DNA of 64,000 bases from Virgibacillus_O sediminis (GTDB taxonomy: Bacteria; Bacillota; Bacilli; Bacillales; Amphibacillaceae), in NCBI RefSeq assembly GCF_042643265.1, contig NZ_JBHRRZ010000002.1, positions 106,696 through 170,695 on the forward strand. Reading direction: 5' to 3'. The stretch's first letter is position 1. Every line of letters starts with the position of its first letter. Below, piece by piece: positions 32,469-41,305 of this stretch. Both the position numbers and the translations under genes were made by a program. Below the pieces are notes generated by a model that did no database searches, was not told the DNA's origin, and saw nothing but the letters and a program-made list of their open reading frames with translations.

Positions 32469-32510
32469 AGCACCGCTCACTCGGTCGCCAGCACCGCCCA
32501 CACGGGCACC
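32469..32510 (+). repeat. 21-bp direct duplication, GC-rich
   Basis: AGCACCGCTCACTCGGTCGCC is followed directly by AGCACCGCCCACACGGGCACC, about 80% identical, then AGCA. It stands out in an AT-rich interval. Confidence 0.6.
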
Positions 32511-32645
32511 AGCAATACTCAAATAAGGACTAATTATAACAGTTTGAAATGTATACAGCATGGCGATAGTTGAAAATTGTTGTTTTTAGGACATCCCAAG
32601 AGAGAAAATGAATAAGGAAATTAAAAGTGATATTTCCGGTGAATA

Positions 32646-32682
32646 AAGAATGCTGGCATTAGGACCAGCATTCAGGCTGCCG
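32646..32682 (-). terminator. Terminator of the 231-aa gene
   Basis: GAATGCTGG pairs with CCAGCATTC (32648-32673), followed on the minus strand by TTTATTC. It lies 38 bases beyond the stop. Confidence 0.65.
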
Positions 32683-32719
32683 AGTCTTTCTCGACAGCTC
32701 TTTATAGGGTTCTATATTC

Positions 32720-33415
32720 TTAATGAAGGATGCCATTGTTCTTATCATCATCATCGACTACTTCATTAATTTTCTCTTTGGCTTGCTCTATTAGTTCATC
32801 AGTAATCATCACAACGTCTGTGTCATATTTTTCGTCCCTTGATACTTTAAATTGGAGTTTTTCTGCATATGGAGCTGATCTATTCATCATAAAAGCTGAG
32901 GTAATTTCACAATATTTTTCACGGGCTTCCTCCACACTTATTTTATCTGTAACAATGTCGTTCATTAAATTTAATGCAAGGATATTTGCAGCTTCCATAT
33001 CACAACGGGAAGAAACTTCACCTCTTGTTCTCTCAACAATGACACTGCCGTCAAATTTTGCGAGTTCACTAAACTTTTCAAAGGGTACGTTATAGTTAAT
33101 ATAGTTCTCGATAACATCGGTATGGGGCTGTGGGAAATCATGTGGGATTTCATCACGATAGACAATGGTTCTCTTCCAAGGGCCATTGTTATACCAAATC
33201 AGCCTGCTTTCAGTAGCTTCATTAGGAGGGCCGTATTGATCTATTGTAAGATTAGCTGCTTTTTTAGACATTGCATTCCAATCCTTCACAATAGATTTGA
33301 CTGTATCCATATTTGCAAAAGTTTTCGTTGTTTTTTCGGCACCACCAACTGTTTGTACTTTTAAATCACTTCTCATAGCAAGTCCGGCAGTTTTCAATTT
33401 TTCTTCTTGTTCCAT
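32720..33415 (-). CDS. Conserved hypothetical protein (231 aa)
   Basis: The start is the ATG at 33415, which has GGAGGGGAATT upstream. The longer frame has no binding site. The protein begins MEQEEKLKTAGLAMRSDLKV. It has LTIDQYGPPNEATESRLIWY, a WKRTIVYRDEIPHDFPQPHTDVIENYINY segment and VIVERTRGEVSSRCDMEAAN. It then has a helical part and an acidic C-terminus (VVDDDDKNN). No signal peptide or membrane helix is present. I do not recognise the family. Its even composition and good start suggest a folded cytoplasmic protein. Confidence 0.75.
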   Translation of the reverse strand: MEQEEKLKTAGLAMRSDLKVQTVGGAEKTTKTFANMDTVKSIVKDWNAMSKKAANLTIDQYGPPNEATESRLIWYNNGPWKRTIVYRDEIPHDFPQPHTDVIENYINYNVPFEKFSELAKFDGSVIVERTRGEVSSRCDMEAANILALNLMNDIVTDKISVEEAREKYCEITSAFMMNRSAPYAEKLQFKVSRDEKYDTDVVMITDELIEQAKEKINEVVDDDDKNNGILH

Positions 33416-33739
33416 AATTCCCCTCCTAAGTGTTGGTTTTATCTTTAACATATCCCAAACCCTTATTAATATAAGTAACTGATGATAGAATAAACTAATA
33501 AGGTATTGGGGGTTTTTACAGAAAAAATAGGATAAAAAAACCATAACCAGATATAATTGGAAACTTTCCTTAGATAGTTAGCGTGTACATACTTGGAAAA
33601 GAGTGGATGAAAGAAAAAATACCAAATGCCGACCACTAATCCCTCCTCGTAAATCTGTCCCTATTGGACAAAATAAGGTACGGAAAAGTGCTGCTAAAAC
33701 AATGGCACTTTCCTTAGAAAATGCGAAGGAGTGATATAG
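33416..33739. other. Divergent intergenic region, no gene
   Basis: It holds only promoter-type sequence and an imperfect hairpin, GGAAAAGTGC with GCACTTTCC (33682-33713), close upstream of the small gene at 33740. Confidence 0.5.
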
Positions 33740-33934
33740 ATGGCTGAAAACAACAAACAGAAGCGTGACGATAGGTATGTAAATAAGAATGTAGGGAGTG
33801 GTGTAGGTGTAGCTCCTGGAGACACAATATCATCTGCTCTTGATCCATTTGGCGGGGCCGCAGCTGCAGTCGGCGAGCCGGCCGACAACAATGAGAAGAG
33901 AGGCGCCGCTGAAGACAATGATCGCTCCAAATAA
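33740..33934 (+). CDS. Small hydrophilic protein of unknown function (64 aa)
   Basis: The protein begins MAENNKQKRDDRYVNKNVGS. Its centre is Gly/Ala-rich (GVGVAPGDTISSALDPFGGAAAAVGEP) and its tail is charged (DNNEKRGAAEDNDRSK). AAGGAGTGATATAG is well spaced before the ATG. Composition resembles small disordered, possibly sporulation or stress proteins, but I cannot assign a family. The hairpin just upstream (33682-33713) may influence expression. Confidence 0.6.
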   Translation: MAENNKQKRDDRYVNKNVGSGVGVAPGDTISSALDPFGGAAAAVGEPADNNEKRGAAEDNDRSK

Positions 33935-33983
33935 AGGAGTAGACTAAGGTAAAGTCATCCTTTTACAGAAGGGGTATGGCATG

Positions 33984-34215
33984 GAGGCTGGGGCATAATT
34001 AAAACGTTTAACTCTAAAGGCGAACAATAAACTGCATTAGCGTAGGAAATACACGAAGACTCCAGCAGGAGGACAGGCCTAGGCGAGACAACGCAGTGCG
34101 AAGCACAAGGTGGCTCACCAGCCGCCCGCGGAAAGCGAAGTGTATTTCCGGAGAGGTTTATATCCACTAATCAAGTTCGTTCTTTCTTTTAATTGAACAC
34201 TTTTGCCCCAGCCTC
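33984..34215 (-). repeat. Dispersed MITE-like repeat, copy R3 (most complete, reverse orientation)
   Basis: Perfect 12-bp terminal inverted repeats GAGGCTGGGGCA (33984-33995) and TGCCCCAGCCTC (34204-34215) bound 232 bases. On the minus strand the core has GGAAATACAC...GTGTATTTCC, the GTGC/GCAC hairpin and GGCGAGACA-type sections. There is no coding capacity. It ends 3 bases from the TANGO2-like gene's stop. Confidence 0.88.
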
Positions 34216-34217
34216 GT

Positions 34218-34982
34218 TCAAAGGATCCGGAAATCAAACCGGTTCTCTCCGGCCGAATGTCCATGCTCATAGCTCCGTTCGACGAAAGTGACATGGTTGG
34301 AATAGTCAATCAGCATTACAGTGGAAGCCCGTGTGCCATATTCCGGCATTTGGATGAACAGCGGCGACAGCTCGCGTTCCATCTGTACCCCGACACCTGT
34401 ATCAGGAAGCTGTTCATCCGGAGCTTTCTCTGCATCTGAAATGATATCGAACAAAGGCTCGGGATGAAGGCTTTCATGGGATTTTACATATTCCTTCAAG
34501 TTCCTCTTTCCCTTGACCACTTTGGGCCATGGAGTGTTCAATGTATCGTTGCTCAACCCATGTGTGCCCGGCTCAATTTCTGTTATTTCATTATATACAT
34601 TATGGTAGTGAAGGAGCTGCTGCGTGTCACCGGCAATCAGGTTGAAACCGGTATAGCGCTTCCGGTTTTTCTGCAAATGATGCATAAACGCTTCAGGAGA
34701 CGAATCACCACTCAAATATTCTTTGACAATCTCTCCCCGGGAGATGCCGCCCACAGCCATATGCTCCGGACTGCGATAATTGGTCAACGCGGCAAAACGG
34801 CCATTTTTGGTAACGCCCAGCCATGTCCCCATTTGTTCTAAATCTCTGCCTGCAAGGATATTCGGCTCATCTTCCCAAAAATCTGCAGGGGCAGTGGGGC
34901 GCCCGTAAAATTCATCCCGGTTTGCTGCAACAATCAATGGATAGGTTGGATGAGCCTGGAAGTGGAAGTTAATCAGACACAC
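34218..34982 (-). CDS. NRDE/TANGO2-family protein
   Basis: The protein has 254 residues from the GTG at 34982, chosen because AAGGGGACGAG precedes it and the product then begins MCLINFHFQAHPTYPLIVAA, the invariant start of this family. The signature NRDEFY follows directly. GRDLEQMGTWLGVTKNGRFAALTNYR and GLSNDTLNTPWPKV are also typical. Cys2 is in the position of an N-terminal nucleophile of Ntn hydrolases. Eukaryotic TANGO2 is linked to heme and lipid handling. The bacterial role is unknown. Confidence 0.9.
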   Translation of the reverse strand: MCLINFHFQAHPTYPLIVAANRDEFYGRPTAPADFWEDEPNILAGRDLEQMGTWLGVTKNGRFAALTNYRSPEHMAVGGISRGEIVKEYLSGDSSPEAFMHHLQKNRKRYTGFNLIAGDTQQLLHYHNVYNEITEIEPGTHGLSNDTLNTPWPKVVKGKRNLKEYVKSHESLHPEPLFDIISDAEKAPDEQLPDTGVGVQMERELSPLFIQMPEYGTRASTVMLIDYSNHVTFVERSYEHGHSAGENRFDFRIL

Positions 34983-35079
34983 ATTTCTCGTCCCCTTTTT
35001 GGATTCAATTATATAGGCAGGCATCAGGCATATCAAAATATACGTTTCCAACCAACTGGCTTTATAAACGTTTATCCAC

Positions 35080-35120
35080 AAAAAAGGGATACCGATCGAT
35101 TGCTGATCAGTATCCCTCTA
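35080..35120 (-). terminator. Terminator of luxS
   Basis: AGGGATACTGATC pairs with GATCGGTATCCCT and is followed by TTTTTTG on the minus strand. Confidence 0.85.
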
Positions 35121-35140
35121 ATTTTATGCTGCCGTCCTAC

Positions 35141-35608
35141 TTACTTCCCGAATACATCTTTCCATTCTGAGCGGTGGTCAAGCATTTCACGGGCGATATC
35201 TTTAGCGCCCGCCAGGCTGTGGTTGGCCGCCCAGCCACACTGGACCTCATTGCATGCCGGAACTTCTGTCGCTTCCAATACGTCATTCAATGTCTTTTCC
35301 AATGCATCCAGGACTAAGTCATAGTCCTCCGTATTCAGGATAGCAAGGTAGAATCCTGTCTGGCAGCCCATTGGACTGATATCAAGGACATTATCCATAT
35401 GATTGCGGATATTCTCGGCCATTAGATGCTCGATGGAATGCAGGCCGGCCATTTCCATATGATCCTTGTTCGGCTGTTTGAAACGGATATCATATTTATA
35501 GACTTTATCGCCATGGGCACCTTCTGTTACTCCAACGAGACGTACATATGGCGCTTTTACTTTCGTATGGTCAAGATTAAAGCTCTCCACATTCATTTTC
35601 TCTGCCAT
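35141..35608 (-). CDS. luxS: S-ribosylhomocysteine lyase LuxS
   Basis: The protein has 155 residues. Metal ligands are His57 and His61 (HSIEHL) and Cys124 (VQCGWAANH). The catalytic Cys82 lies in SPMGCQTGFY. It splits S-ribosylhomocysteine to homocysteine and the AI-2 precursor, recycling SAM by-products. Homocysteine ties it to methionine synthesis, and metI lies 5 kb away. AGGAGTGTCT precedes the ATG. It is monocistronic. Confidence 0.97.
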   Translation of the reverse strand: MAEKMNVESFNLDHTKVKAPYVRLVGVTEGAHGDKVYKYDIRFKQPNKDHMEMAGLHSIEHLMAENIRNHMDNVLDISPMGCQTGFYLAILNTEDYDLVLDALEKTLNDVLEATEVPACNEVQCGWAANHSLAGAKDIAREMLDHRSEWKDVFGK

Positions 35609-35811
35609 TCATAGACACTCCTTTATTATTTTTGGAAAAAATAGATTCATATTCCTCTATACTAACATATGAAAGAAAAGGGATGTACTACCTTTTTTTC
35701 GGAAAGTGCGATGCTAAAGGAATGCAGTCATGCCTTAATAAGAGAGCGCTTGCAGGTCAAAGGTCCATGGATAGGAGCCATTGGAGCTGCGCAAAAATTG
35801 TCGAAAAGGCA

Positions 35812-35839
35812 TTGCATGTATGCATATTTTATGTATAAT
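35812..35839 (+). promoter_or_regulatory. Promoter of the aminotransferase-yjiH operon
   Basis: TTGCAT and TATAAT are separated by 16 bases, about 50 bases before the ATG. Confidence 0.55.
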
Positions 35840-35887
35840 TATTAACATCAATTAATAAATATACGATTTTATACAGGAGGCAATCAT

Positions 35888-37204
35888 ATGTGTAAGACAT
35901 CAAGAGACTGGAAAGATCTGACGGCAACCATAGGAGATTATCTGGCGCCAAGCATGGCGAAGGACCATCCCAATCTTCCTGTGGTAAAAGCGGAAGGCTG
36001 CTACTACTATGGGGTGGATGGAAAAGAATATTTGGACTTTACGTCCGGGATAGCAGTGGAGAACGTGGGACACCGCCATCCGAAAGTAGTACAGGCCATC
36101 AAGGACAGTGCCGATCATCTGATCCATGGACCTTCCGGTGTCATCATGTATGAGTCCATCCTGAAATTTGCCGAGGAACTGCAGGGCATTCTCCCCGGCA
36201 ATCTGGATAATTTCTTTTTCGGAAACAGTGGAACGGAAGCTATTGAAGGAGCATTGAAGCTGGCCAAATACGTGACAGAGCGTCCGTATGTGATTTCATT
36301 TACCGGCGGGTTCCATGGAAGGACGATTGGGGCCATGAGTGTTTCCACCTCCAAAAGCAAGTACCGGAAGCATCAGCAGCCATCCTGGTTGACTTACCAG
36401 CTGCCATATGCGAATCCGCAGAACTGTCCAGAAGGGGAAGACCCTGAGGAGTACTTCCCTGAACAATTGGAAAGGGAAGCAAAAAGCTTGTTCAGCCACC
36501 AGGTGGATCCAGAGGAAGTGGCCTGCATGATTGTGGAGCCGATCTTGGGGGAAGGCGGGTATGTTATCCCACCTTCATCCTGGCTGAAGAAAATTCGGGA
36601 AATTTGTGATCGCCACGGCATTTTGCTCATCTTTGACGAGGTGCAGACTGGCTTTGGCCGGACGGGTAATTGGTTCGCATCCCAGACGTTTAATGTGACA
36701 CCGGATATTATGGCGATCGCCAAAGGGATTGCAGCGGGTATGCCACTAAGTGCAACAGTTGCAAGCAAGGAACTGATGGATCAATGGCCGATGGGGGCAC
36801 ATGCAACTACTTTTGGAGGGAATCCAATGGCATGTGCAGCCGCAAGAGCGTCCCTGTCAGTGATGAAAGAGGAGAAACTGCTGGATAACGCCAATGCGAT
36901 GGGAGAGCATGCACTTTCCAAGTTGGATGAATTGAAGCAGAAGCACGAGATGATAAAAGATGTAAGGGGAGTCGGCCTGCTGCTGGGCATTGAAATCGAA
37001 CATCCCCAGACGAAGGATCCGGATGGAGAACTCGTCATGAAGATTCTCGACGGCTGCTTGGAAAAAGGGGTGCTGTTCTATTTATGCGGTAATGCCGGAG
37101 AAGTCATCCGTATGATTCCACCGCTCACCGTCACGCAAGAGCAGGTCGAGCATGGCATTGCCATTTTGGATGAGGTTTTGACAGATTTAGAAGGGGGTTT
37201 ATAG
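35888..37204 (+). CDS. Class III PLP-dependent aminotransferase (GabT-like)
   Basis: The protein has 438 residues. It shows GKEYLDFTSGIAVENVGHRHP, FFGNSGTEAIEGALKLAKY (PLP phosphate), FTGGFHGRTIGAMS, the LLIFDEVQTGFGRTG motif with the ring-binding Asp, and the Schiff-base Lys in MAIAKGIAAGMPL. Substrate specificity (4-aminobutyrate, ornithine or another omega-amino acid) cannot be read reliably. ACAGGAGGCAATC precedes the ATG. The stop is one base from the next gene's ATG, so the two are co-translated. Confidence 0.92.
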   Translation: MCKTSRDWKDLTATIGDYLAPSMAKDHPNLPVVKAEGCYYYGVDGKEYLDFTSGIAVENVGHRHPKVVQAIKDSADHLIHGPSGVIMYESILKFAEELQGILPGNLDNFFFGNSGTEAIEGALKLAKYVTERPYVISFTGGFHGRTIGAMSVSTSKSKYRKHQQPSWLTYQLPYANPQNCPEGEDPEEYFPEQLEREAKSLFSHQVDPEEVACMIVEPILGEGGYVIPPSSWLKKIREICDRHGILLIFDEVQTGFGRTGNWFASQTFNVTPDIMAIAKGIAAGMPLSATVASKELMDQWPMGAHATTFGGNPMACAAARASLSVMKEEKLLDNANAMGEHALSKLDELKQKHEMIKDVRGVGLLLGIEIEHPQTKDPDGELVMKILDGCLEKGVLFYLCGNAGEVIRMIPPLTVTQEQVEHGIAILDEVLTDLEGGL

Positions 37205-37205
37205 G

Positions 37206-38576
37206 ATGGAGATAAATAGTAATAAAGAATTGGCAGGAACAGGTGCCAATCCGATTTGGAAATTCCTGATCCCCTCTTTGATAGGTGTCTTGTTTTTCCT
37301 CGTCCCAATCAAAGTGGACGGGGAGTTCACCATTGGTGTCGGCATACTGGCTTCCTCTCTGCAGGGGGCATTCGGTGAAGCACTGCCTGCAGTCATCGTG
37401 GCCATATTGGGAATGTCCACCGTCATGACCACGATTGCAATTGCAGTCAAGCCGAAGTTCATGATGGACAGCCCTTTTCTGAAAGGATTATTCATTACAG
37501 GGCCGTTCGGATTTACCATGAGATTGGTTGGTTTCTTGGTCGGGATCATGACGTTGTTCGAATTCGGGCCGGAGTTCATCTGGTCCATGAATACAGGTGG
37601 AGTAGTACTGTATGATCTGGCACCTGTATTACTGACATGGTTCCTGTTCGCTGGGCTATTGCTTCCACTGCTGGTGGAGTTTGGCCTGATGGAACTCATC
37701 GGTTCGCTGCTTCAGAAAGTGATGCGTCCGATCTTCACATTGCCGGGCAGATCGTCGATTGACAGTATGGCATCTTGGATGGGGGCCGGCCCTGTCGGTG
37801 TCCTCGTAACAACCCAGCAATATAATGAAGGATTCTATTCCAAACGGGAATCCTCTGTGATCGCCACCACGTTTTCCGTATCATCGATTGCTTTCAGTCT
37901 GGTGGTTGCCAATGTGATTGGTGTCGGACATTTATTCATCCCGCTTTATCTTACAGTGGCATTTGCCTGTGTCGTCGCTGCTGTAATTATGCCGCGGATC
38001 CCGCCGCTTTCCAGAAAAAAGGATACTTATTATGAGCCGGTAGGAAAGCAGATCAATGAAGAGGTCCCAGAAGGTGTCTCTTCCATAGAGTGGGGCTGGA
38101 AGGAAGCCATGCGTAAGGCAGGAGAGGCGAAGAGCCCGATGGAACTCGTGAAAAGCGGTTCAAAGACCGTGCTCGATATATGGATGGGATTGATTCCGCT
38201 TGTAATGAGCCTTGGGGCTGCAGCCTTGATTATCGCAGAATATACACCAATCTTTGAGATTCTTTCCTATCCGCTGGTGCCAATTCTCGAATGGATGAGA
38301 ATTCCGGAAGCTGCCGCGGCTGCGCCTACCATGCTTGTCGGTTTTGCGGATATGTTCCTTCCGGCAGTGCTGGGAAGCGGTATTGAGAGTGAATTGACCA
38401 GATTCGTTGTCGGTGCTCTCTCATTGACTCAAATCATTTATATGTCGGAAATCGGTGTACTCATTATGCGTTCGAATATCCCGATCAACTTCCTTGAACT
38501 GTTCATCATCTTTGTGGAACGGACCATCATCACGCTGCCGATCATTGTCTTGATTGCCCATCTTATAGTATTTTAA
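37206..38576 (+). CDS. YjiH-family membrane protein with nucleoside-recognition (GATE) domain
   Basis: The 456-residue polytopic protein has about 10-11 helices. The central SIDSMASWMGAGPVGVLVTTQQYNEGFYSKRE and later AAAAPTMLVGFADMFLPAVLGSGIESELTRF match the YjiH family and its Gate domain. Family members are presumed transporters, but no substrate is firmly known. It starts one base after the aminotransferase stop, which suggests it imports or exports the aminotransferase's substrate. A terminator follows. Confidence 0.85.
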   Translation: MEINSNKELAGTGANPIWKFLIPSLIGVLFFLVPIKVDGEFTIGVGILASSLQGAFGEALPAVIVAILGMSTVMTTIAIAVKPKFMMDSPFLKGLFITGPFGFTMRLVGFLVGIMTLFEFGPEFIWSMNTGGVVLYDLAPVLLTWFLFAGLLLPLLVEFGLMELIGSLLQKVMRPIFTLPGRSSIDSMASWMGAGPVGVLVTTQQYNEGFYSKRESSVIATTFSVSSIAFSLVVANVIGVGHLFIPLYLTVAFACVVAAVIMPRIPPLSRKKDTYYEPVGKQINEEVPEGVSSIEWGWKEAMRKAGEAKSPMELVKSGSKTVLDIWMGLIPLVMSLGAAALIIAEYTPIFEILSYPLVPILEWMRIPEAAAAAPTMLVGFADMFLPAVLGSGIESELTRFVVGALSLTQIIYMSEIGVLIMRSNIPINFLELFIIFVERTIITLPIIVLIAHLIVF

Positions 38577-38588
38577 ATATAGAAAAAT

Positions 38589-38622
38589 AGACAGCAGTCC
38601 ACATAAGGGCTGCTGTCTTTCA
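38589..38622 (+). terminator. Terminator after yjiH-like gene
   Basis: AGACAGCAG pairs with CTGCTGTCT around a 12-base loop, then TTTC. It may only partly block transcription into the next gene. Confidence 0.75.
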
Positions 38623-38648
38623 ATGGAAAAGAATGGGAGGTCGTCGAT

Positions 38649-39764
38649 ATGGAAGTCCCGATACAGAAAATTACGATGAAGCGGCTGAAAATGCGGCTGA
38701 AGACCCCATTTGCCACCAGTTTCGGAACCATGAGGCATAAAGAATTCTTTCTGCTGGCGGCAAGTGATGGGGAGGGGAATACGGGGTATGGCGAATCGGC
38801 TGCCTTCACCGAACCTTGGTATACAGAGGAAACGGTAGAAACGACCCGCCATATGCTGGAAGATTTCCTGATTCCGATCTTGGGAGAGAATAAAGTCAGC
38901 CATCCGGATGAGGTCTCCGAGCTGTTCCGGCCAATCAGAAGGAACAACATGGCCAAGGCAAGTGTGGAAGGGGCGGTTTGGGATCTCTATGCCAAGCGAA
39001 AAGGCATACCTCTTGCCGAGGCGCTCGGGGGCAAAAAGCAAAAAATTGATGTAGGGGTCAGTCTCGGCATCCAGCCGACCGTCAAGGATACCCTCGAGGT
39101 GATGGAACAGTATTTGGAGGAGGGGTATAAGCGGATCAAGCTGAAGATAAAGCCGGGGTGGGATATAGATGTCCTAAGGGAAGTACGGCGCCGATTTCCC
39201 GAGGCACCGATCATGGCAGATGCCAATTCTGCCTATACATTGGAGGATATCGACCACCTGAAACAGCTGGATGATCTGGATCTTCTCATGATAGAACAGC
39301 CGCTTGGAGCGGATGACATTATCGACCATGCAAAACTGCAAAGAGTTATCCAGACACCTGTTTGTCTGGATGAAAGCATCACCTCGCTGGAGGATGTTAA
39401 AAAGGCCCGCGAATCGGGCAGCTGCCAGGTGATCAATATCAAGATCAGCCGTGTCGGAGGGCTGACGGAAGCCCGGAAAATCCATGATTTTTGCCAGCGG
39501 CAGGGTATCCGGGTCTGGTGCGGTGGCATGCTGGAAGCAGGTGTCGGCAGGGCACACAATATAGCGTTGACCACCTTGCCTCAATTTCTGCTTCCTGGTG
39601 ACACTTCTGGATCCTCCCGCTATTGGGAAAAGGACATCATCAAGCCGGAAGTGGTAGTGACAGATGGCGAAATTTCCGTCCTCGACCGGCCGGGAATCGG
39701 CTATGAACTGGATGAGGAAGCTGTCCGGAGATTTACCATCGAGGAGAAAGTATTTGAATTATGA
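38649..39764 (+). CDS. Enolase-superfamily o-succinylbenzoate synthase / N-succinylamino acid racemase
   Basis: The 371-residue barrel enzyme has the catalytic KxK in RIKLKIKPGWD and metal ligands in MADANSAY (Asp), MIEQPLG (Glu) and CLDESIT (Asp). The opposite lysine lies in VINIKISRVGG, with GMLEAGVGRAHN near the end. This is the MenC/NSAR pattern. No other men gene is nearby, while an aminotransferase and transporter precede it, so racemisation of N-acyl amino acids is the more likely role. GGGAGG precedes the ATG. MenC activity is not excluded. Confidence 0.88.
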   Translation: MEVPIQKITMKRLKMRLKTPFATSFGTMRHKEFFLLAASDGEGNTGYGESAAFTEPWYTEETVETTRHMLEDFLIPILGENKVSHPDEVSELFRPIRRNNMAKASVEGAVWDLYAKRKGIPLAEALGGKKQKIDVGVSLGIQPTVKDTLEVMEQYLEEGYKRIKLKIKPGWDIDVLREVRRRFPEAPIMADANSAYTLEDIDHLKQLDDLDLLMIEQPLGADDIIDHAKLQRVIQTPVCLDESITSLEDVKKARESGSCQVINIKISRVGGLTEARKIHDFCQRQGIRVWCGGMLEAGVGRAHNIALTTLPQFLLPGDTSGSSRYWEKDIIKPEVVVTDGEISVLDRPGIGYELDEEAVRRFTIEEKVFEL

Positions 39765-39767
39765 CAG

Positions 39768-39815
39768 AGAAAAAATGCGATCATCCCAAGCGTAAGGGGT
39801 GATCGCATTTTTTTT
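39768..39815. terminator. Bidirectional terminator between racemase gene and metI
   Basis: AAAATGCGATCA-CCC pairs with GGG-TGATCGCATTTT, with T-runs on both strands. The metI stop lies at its edge. Confidence 0.88.
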
Positions 39816-40917
39816 ACAGTCTATTAAGTGCCTGGTCGAGATCCTCTATCAAGTCTTCGGCGCGTTCGATCCCGATGGAAAAGCGGAGCAGTGTATCGGT
39901 GATGCCGCGGCTTTCTCTTTCTTCTTTAGGTATCTCTGCATGTGTCTGGGTAGCTGGATAGGTGATAAAACTCTCTACACCGCCCAGACTTTCCGCAAAC
40001 GTAATCAGTTCGAGATTTTGTAGCAGTGGATCGACCCAGTCACTGTTTTTCAGCCGGAAGGACAGCATTCCGCCTTTGCCCGGATACAATACGTTTTCTA
40101 CCGCGGTGTGGCCCTCCAAGAATTCTGCAATCTTTCTGGTATTCTCCTGATGGCGGTCCATCCTCAGTGAGAGTGTCTTCAGGCCGCGCATAACGAGCCA
40201 CGAATCGAAGGCGGACAATACAGCACCAGAGGTATTATGCAAAACAGCCAGTCTTTCACATAGCTCCTCTCCCTTGGCCGCAACCAAGCCTGCAAGAACA
40301 TCATTATGGCCGCCGATATATTTGGTGGCACTATGAATGACAATATCTGCCCCCAATTCAATCGGACGCTGCAGATAAGGGGTTAGGAAAGTATTGTCCA
40401 CGATCAGCAGCAAATCATGGCGTTTGGCCAGTTCGGCGACTTCTGTAATATTGATTTCCTGCATCAATGGGTTGGTCGGAGTTTCCAGGAAAATTGCTTT
40501 CGTTTTATCCGTGACCAGTTCTTCTGTTTCTTCTTCAATGCTCGTAAATGGCATATAGCGGGTAATGATGTCATATGCCTTCTCATACTGCTCCAAGATA
40601 CGATAGGTGCCGCCGTATAAGTCGTCAGGTGCGATGATTTCGTCGCCGGAACGGAAGAGGGAAAGAACCAGCTGGATCGCAGACATGCCGGAACTGCATG
40701 CAAATCCCTTGTCACCTGATTCCAGGTCGGCGATTCCATCTTCTAAAAGGGTGCGTGTAGGGTTTTTAGTGCGGGTGTAGTCATAGCCGGTTGATTGTCC
40801 CAGTCCTACATGCTGGTAGGCAGTCGACAAATAGATCGGTGGATTGATGGCGCCAGTTTTTTTATCACTCTTATTTCCAAGTTGTGCGAGTTTCGTTTCG
40901 ATGCTCTTATGGGTCAT
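39814..40917 (-). CDS. metI: Cystathionine gamma-synthase / O-acetylhomoserine (thiol)-lyase, MetI
   Basis: The 367-residue Cys/Met metabolism PLP enzyme has NPPIYLSTAYQHVGLGQSTGYDYTRTKNPTR, SSGMSAIQLVLSLF, TPTNPLMQEINI, VDNTFLTPYLQRP and the PLP lysine in HSATKYIGGHNDV. Much of the sequence parallels B. subtilis MetI. The SAM-I riboswitch upstream supports a methionine biosynthetic role over a catabolic one. AAGGAGATGAAGAA precedes the ATG. In B. subtilis metC follows metI. Here the gene stands alone and is closed by a terminator. Confidence 0.92.
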   Translation of the reverse strand: MTHKSIETKLAQLGNKSDKKTGAINPPIYLSTAYQHVGLGQSTGYDYTRTKNPTRTLLEDGIADLESGDKGFACSSGMSAIQLVLSLFRSGDEIIAPDDLYGGTYRILEQYEKAYDIITRYMPFTSIEEETEELVTDKTKAIFLETPTNPLMQEINITEVAELAKRHDLLLIVDNTFLTPYLQRPIELGADIVIHSATKYIGGHNDVLAGLVAAKGEELCERLAVLHNTSGAVLSAFDSWLVMRGLKTLSLRMDRHQENTRKIAEFLEGHTAVENVLYPGKGGMLSFRLKNSDWVDPLLQNLELITFAESLGGVESFITYPATQTHAEIPKEERESRGITDTLLRFSIGIERAEDLIEDLDQALNRL

Positions 40918-41034
40918 TTCTTCATCTCCTTGATTTCTTTCTAGTCAGGCGCATAGAACTGTAGACACTGTCCGGTTTTTCGCTGGGACCGGAGGCAAGA
41001 TCTTCTTTGTGCGCTGTTGGGGTGAGAATACGTC

Positions 41035-41188
41035 AAAGCCCCCTTCTTATCCATAAGAAGAGGGCTCGGTTTTATTGAGGCTCTTCTTATCTTCAGCACG
41101 CAAGCTTCTGGAATTGGCACAGTACTGACGGATTGCCAGTCTGCTGCCGAGGCTTCGAAGGGCCAGTCCCTCCACCTCTCTGGATAAG
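41035..41188 (-). promoter_or_regulatory. SAM-I (S-box) riboswitch and terminator upstream of metI
   Basis: On the minus strand CTTATCCAGAGAGGTGGAGG, then GACTGGCCC, GAAGCCTCGGCAGC and GTGCCAATTCC match the S-box consensus in order, and a closing GATAAG pairs with CTTATC. A terminator follows (AGCCC-CTTCTTAT with ATAAGAAG-GGGCT then TTT). Known S-boxes stop transcription when SAM is abundant. Gene context agrees. Confidence 0.95.
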
Positions 41189-41305
41189 AAAATTCAGTAT
41201 TCGATTTATTTACTACGTACAATACACCCGGTCCATGAAAAAGTCAAGATATACATGGTGTAGGAAAATTCTGCCTTTTCCTCCATCTTCTTTATGGGTG
41301 TTGCA

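Larger units (their letters stand above)
32349..32719. other. Intergenic region with a short GC-rich duplication, no gene
   Basis: I see no gene. It contains a 21-bp direct duplication (32469-32510) of much higher GC content than its surroundings, and the terminator of the next minus-strand gene. Confidence 0.45.

Noticed and set aside
32469..32510. Link between the 21-bp GC-rich duplication and the 20-bp arrays
   Set aside because: The period is 21, not 20, and the core WATCNGCNGG is absent. The similarity is limited to GCAC-rich strings.
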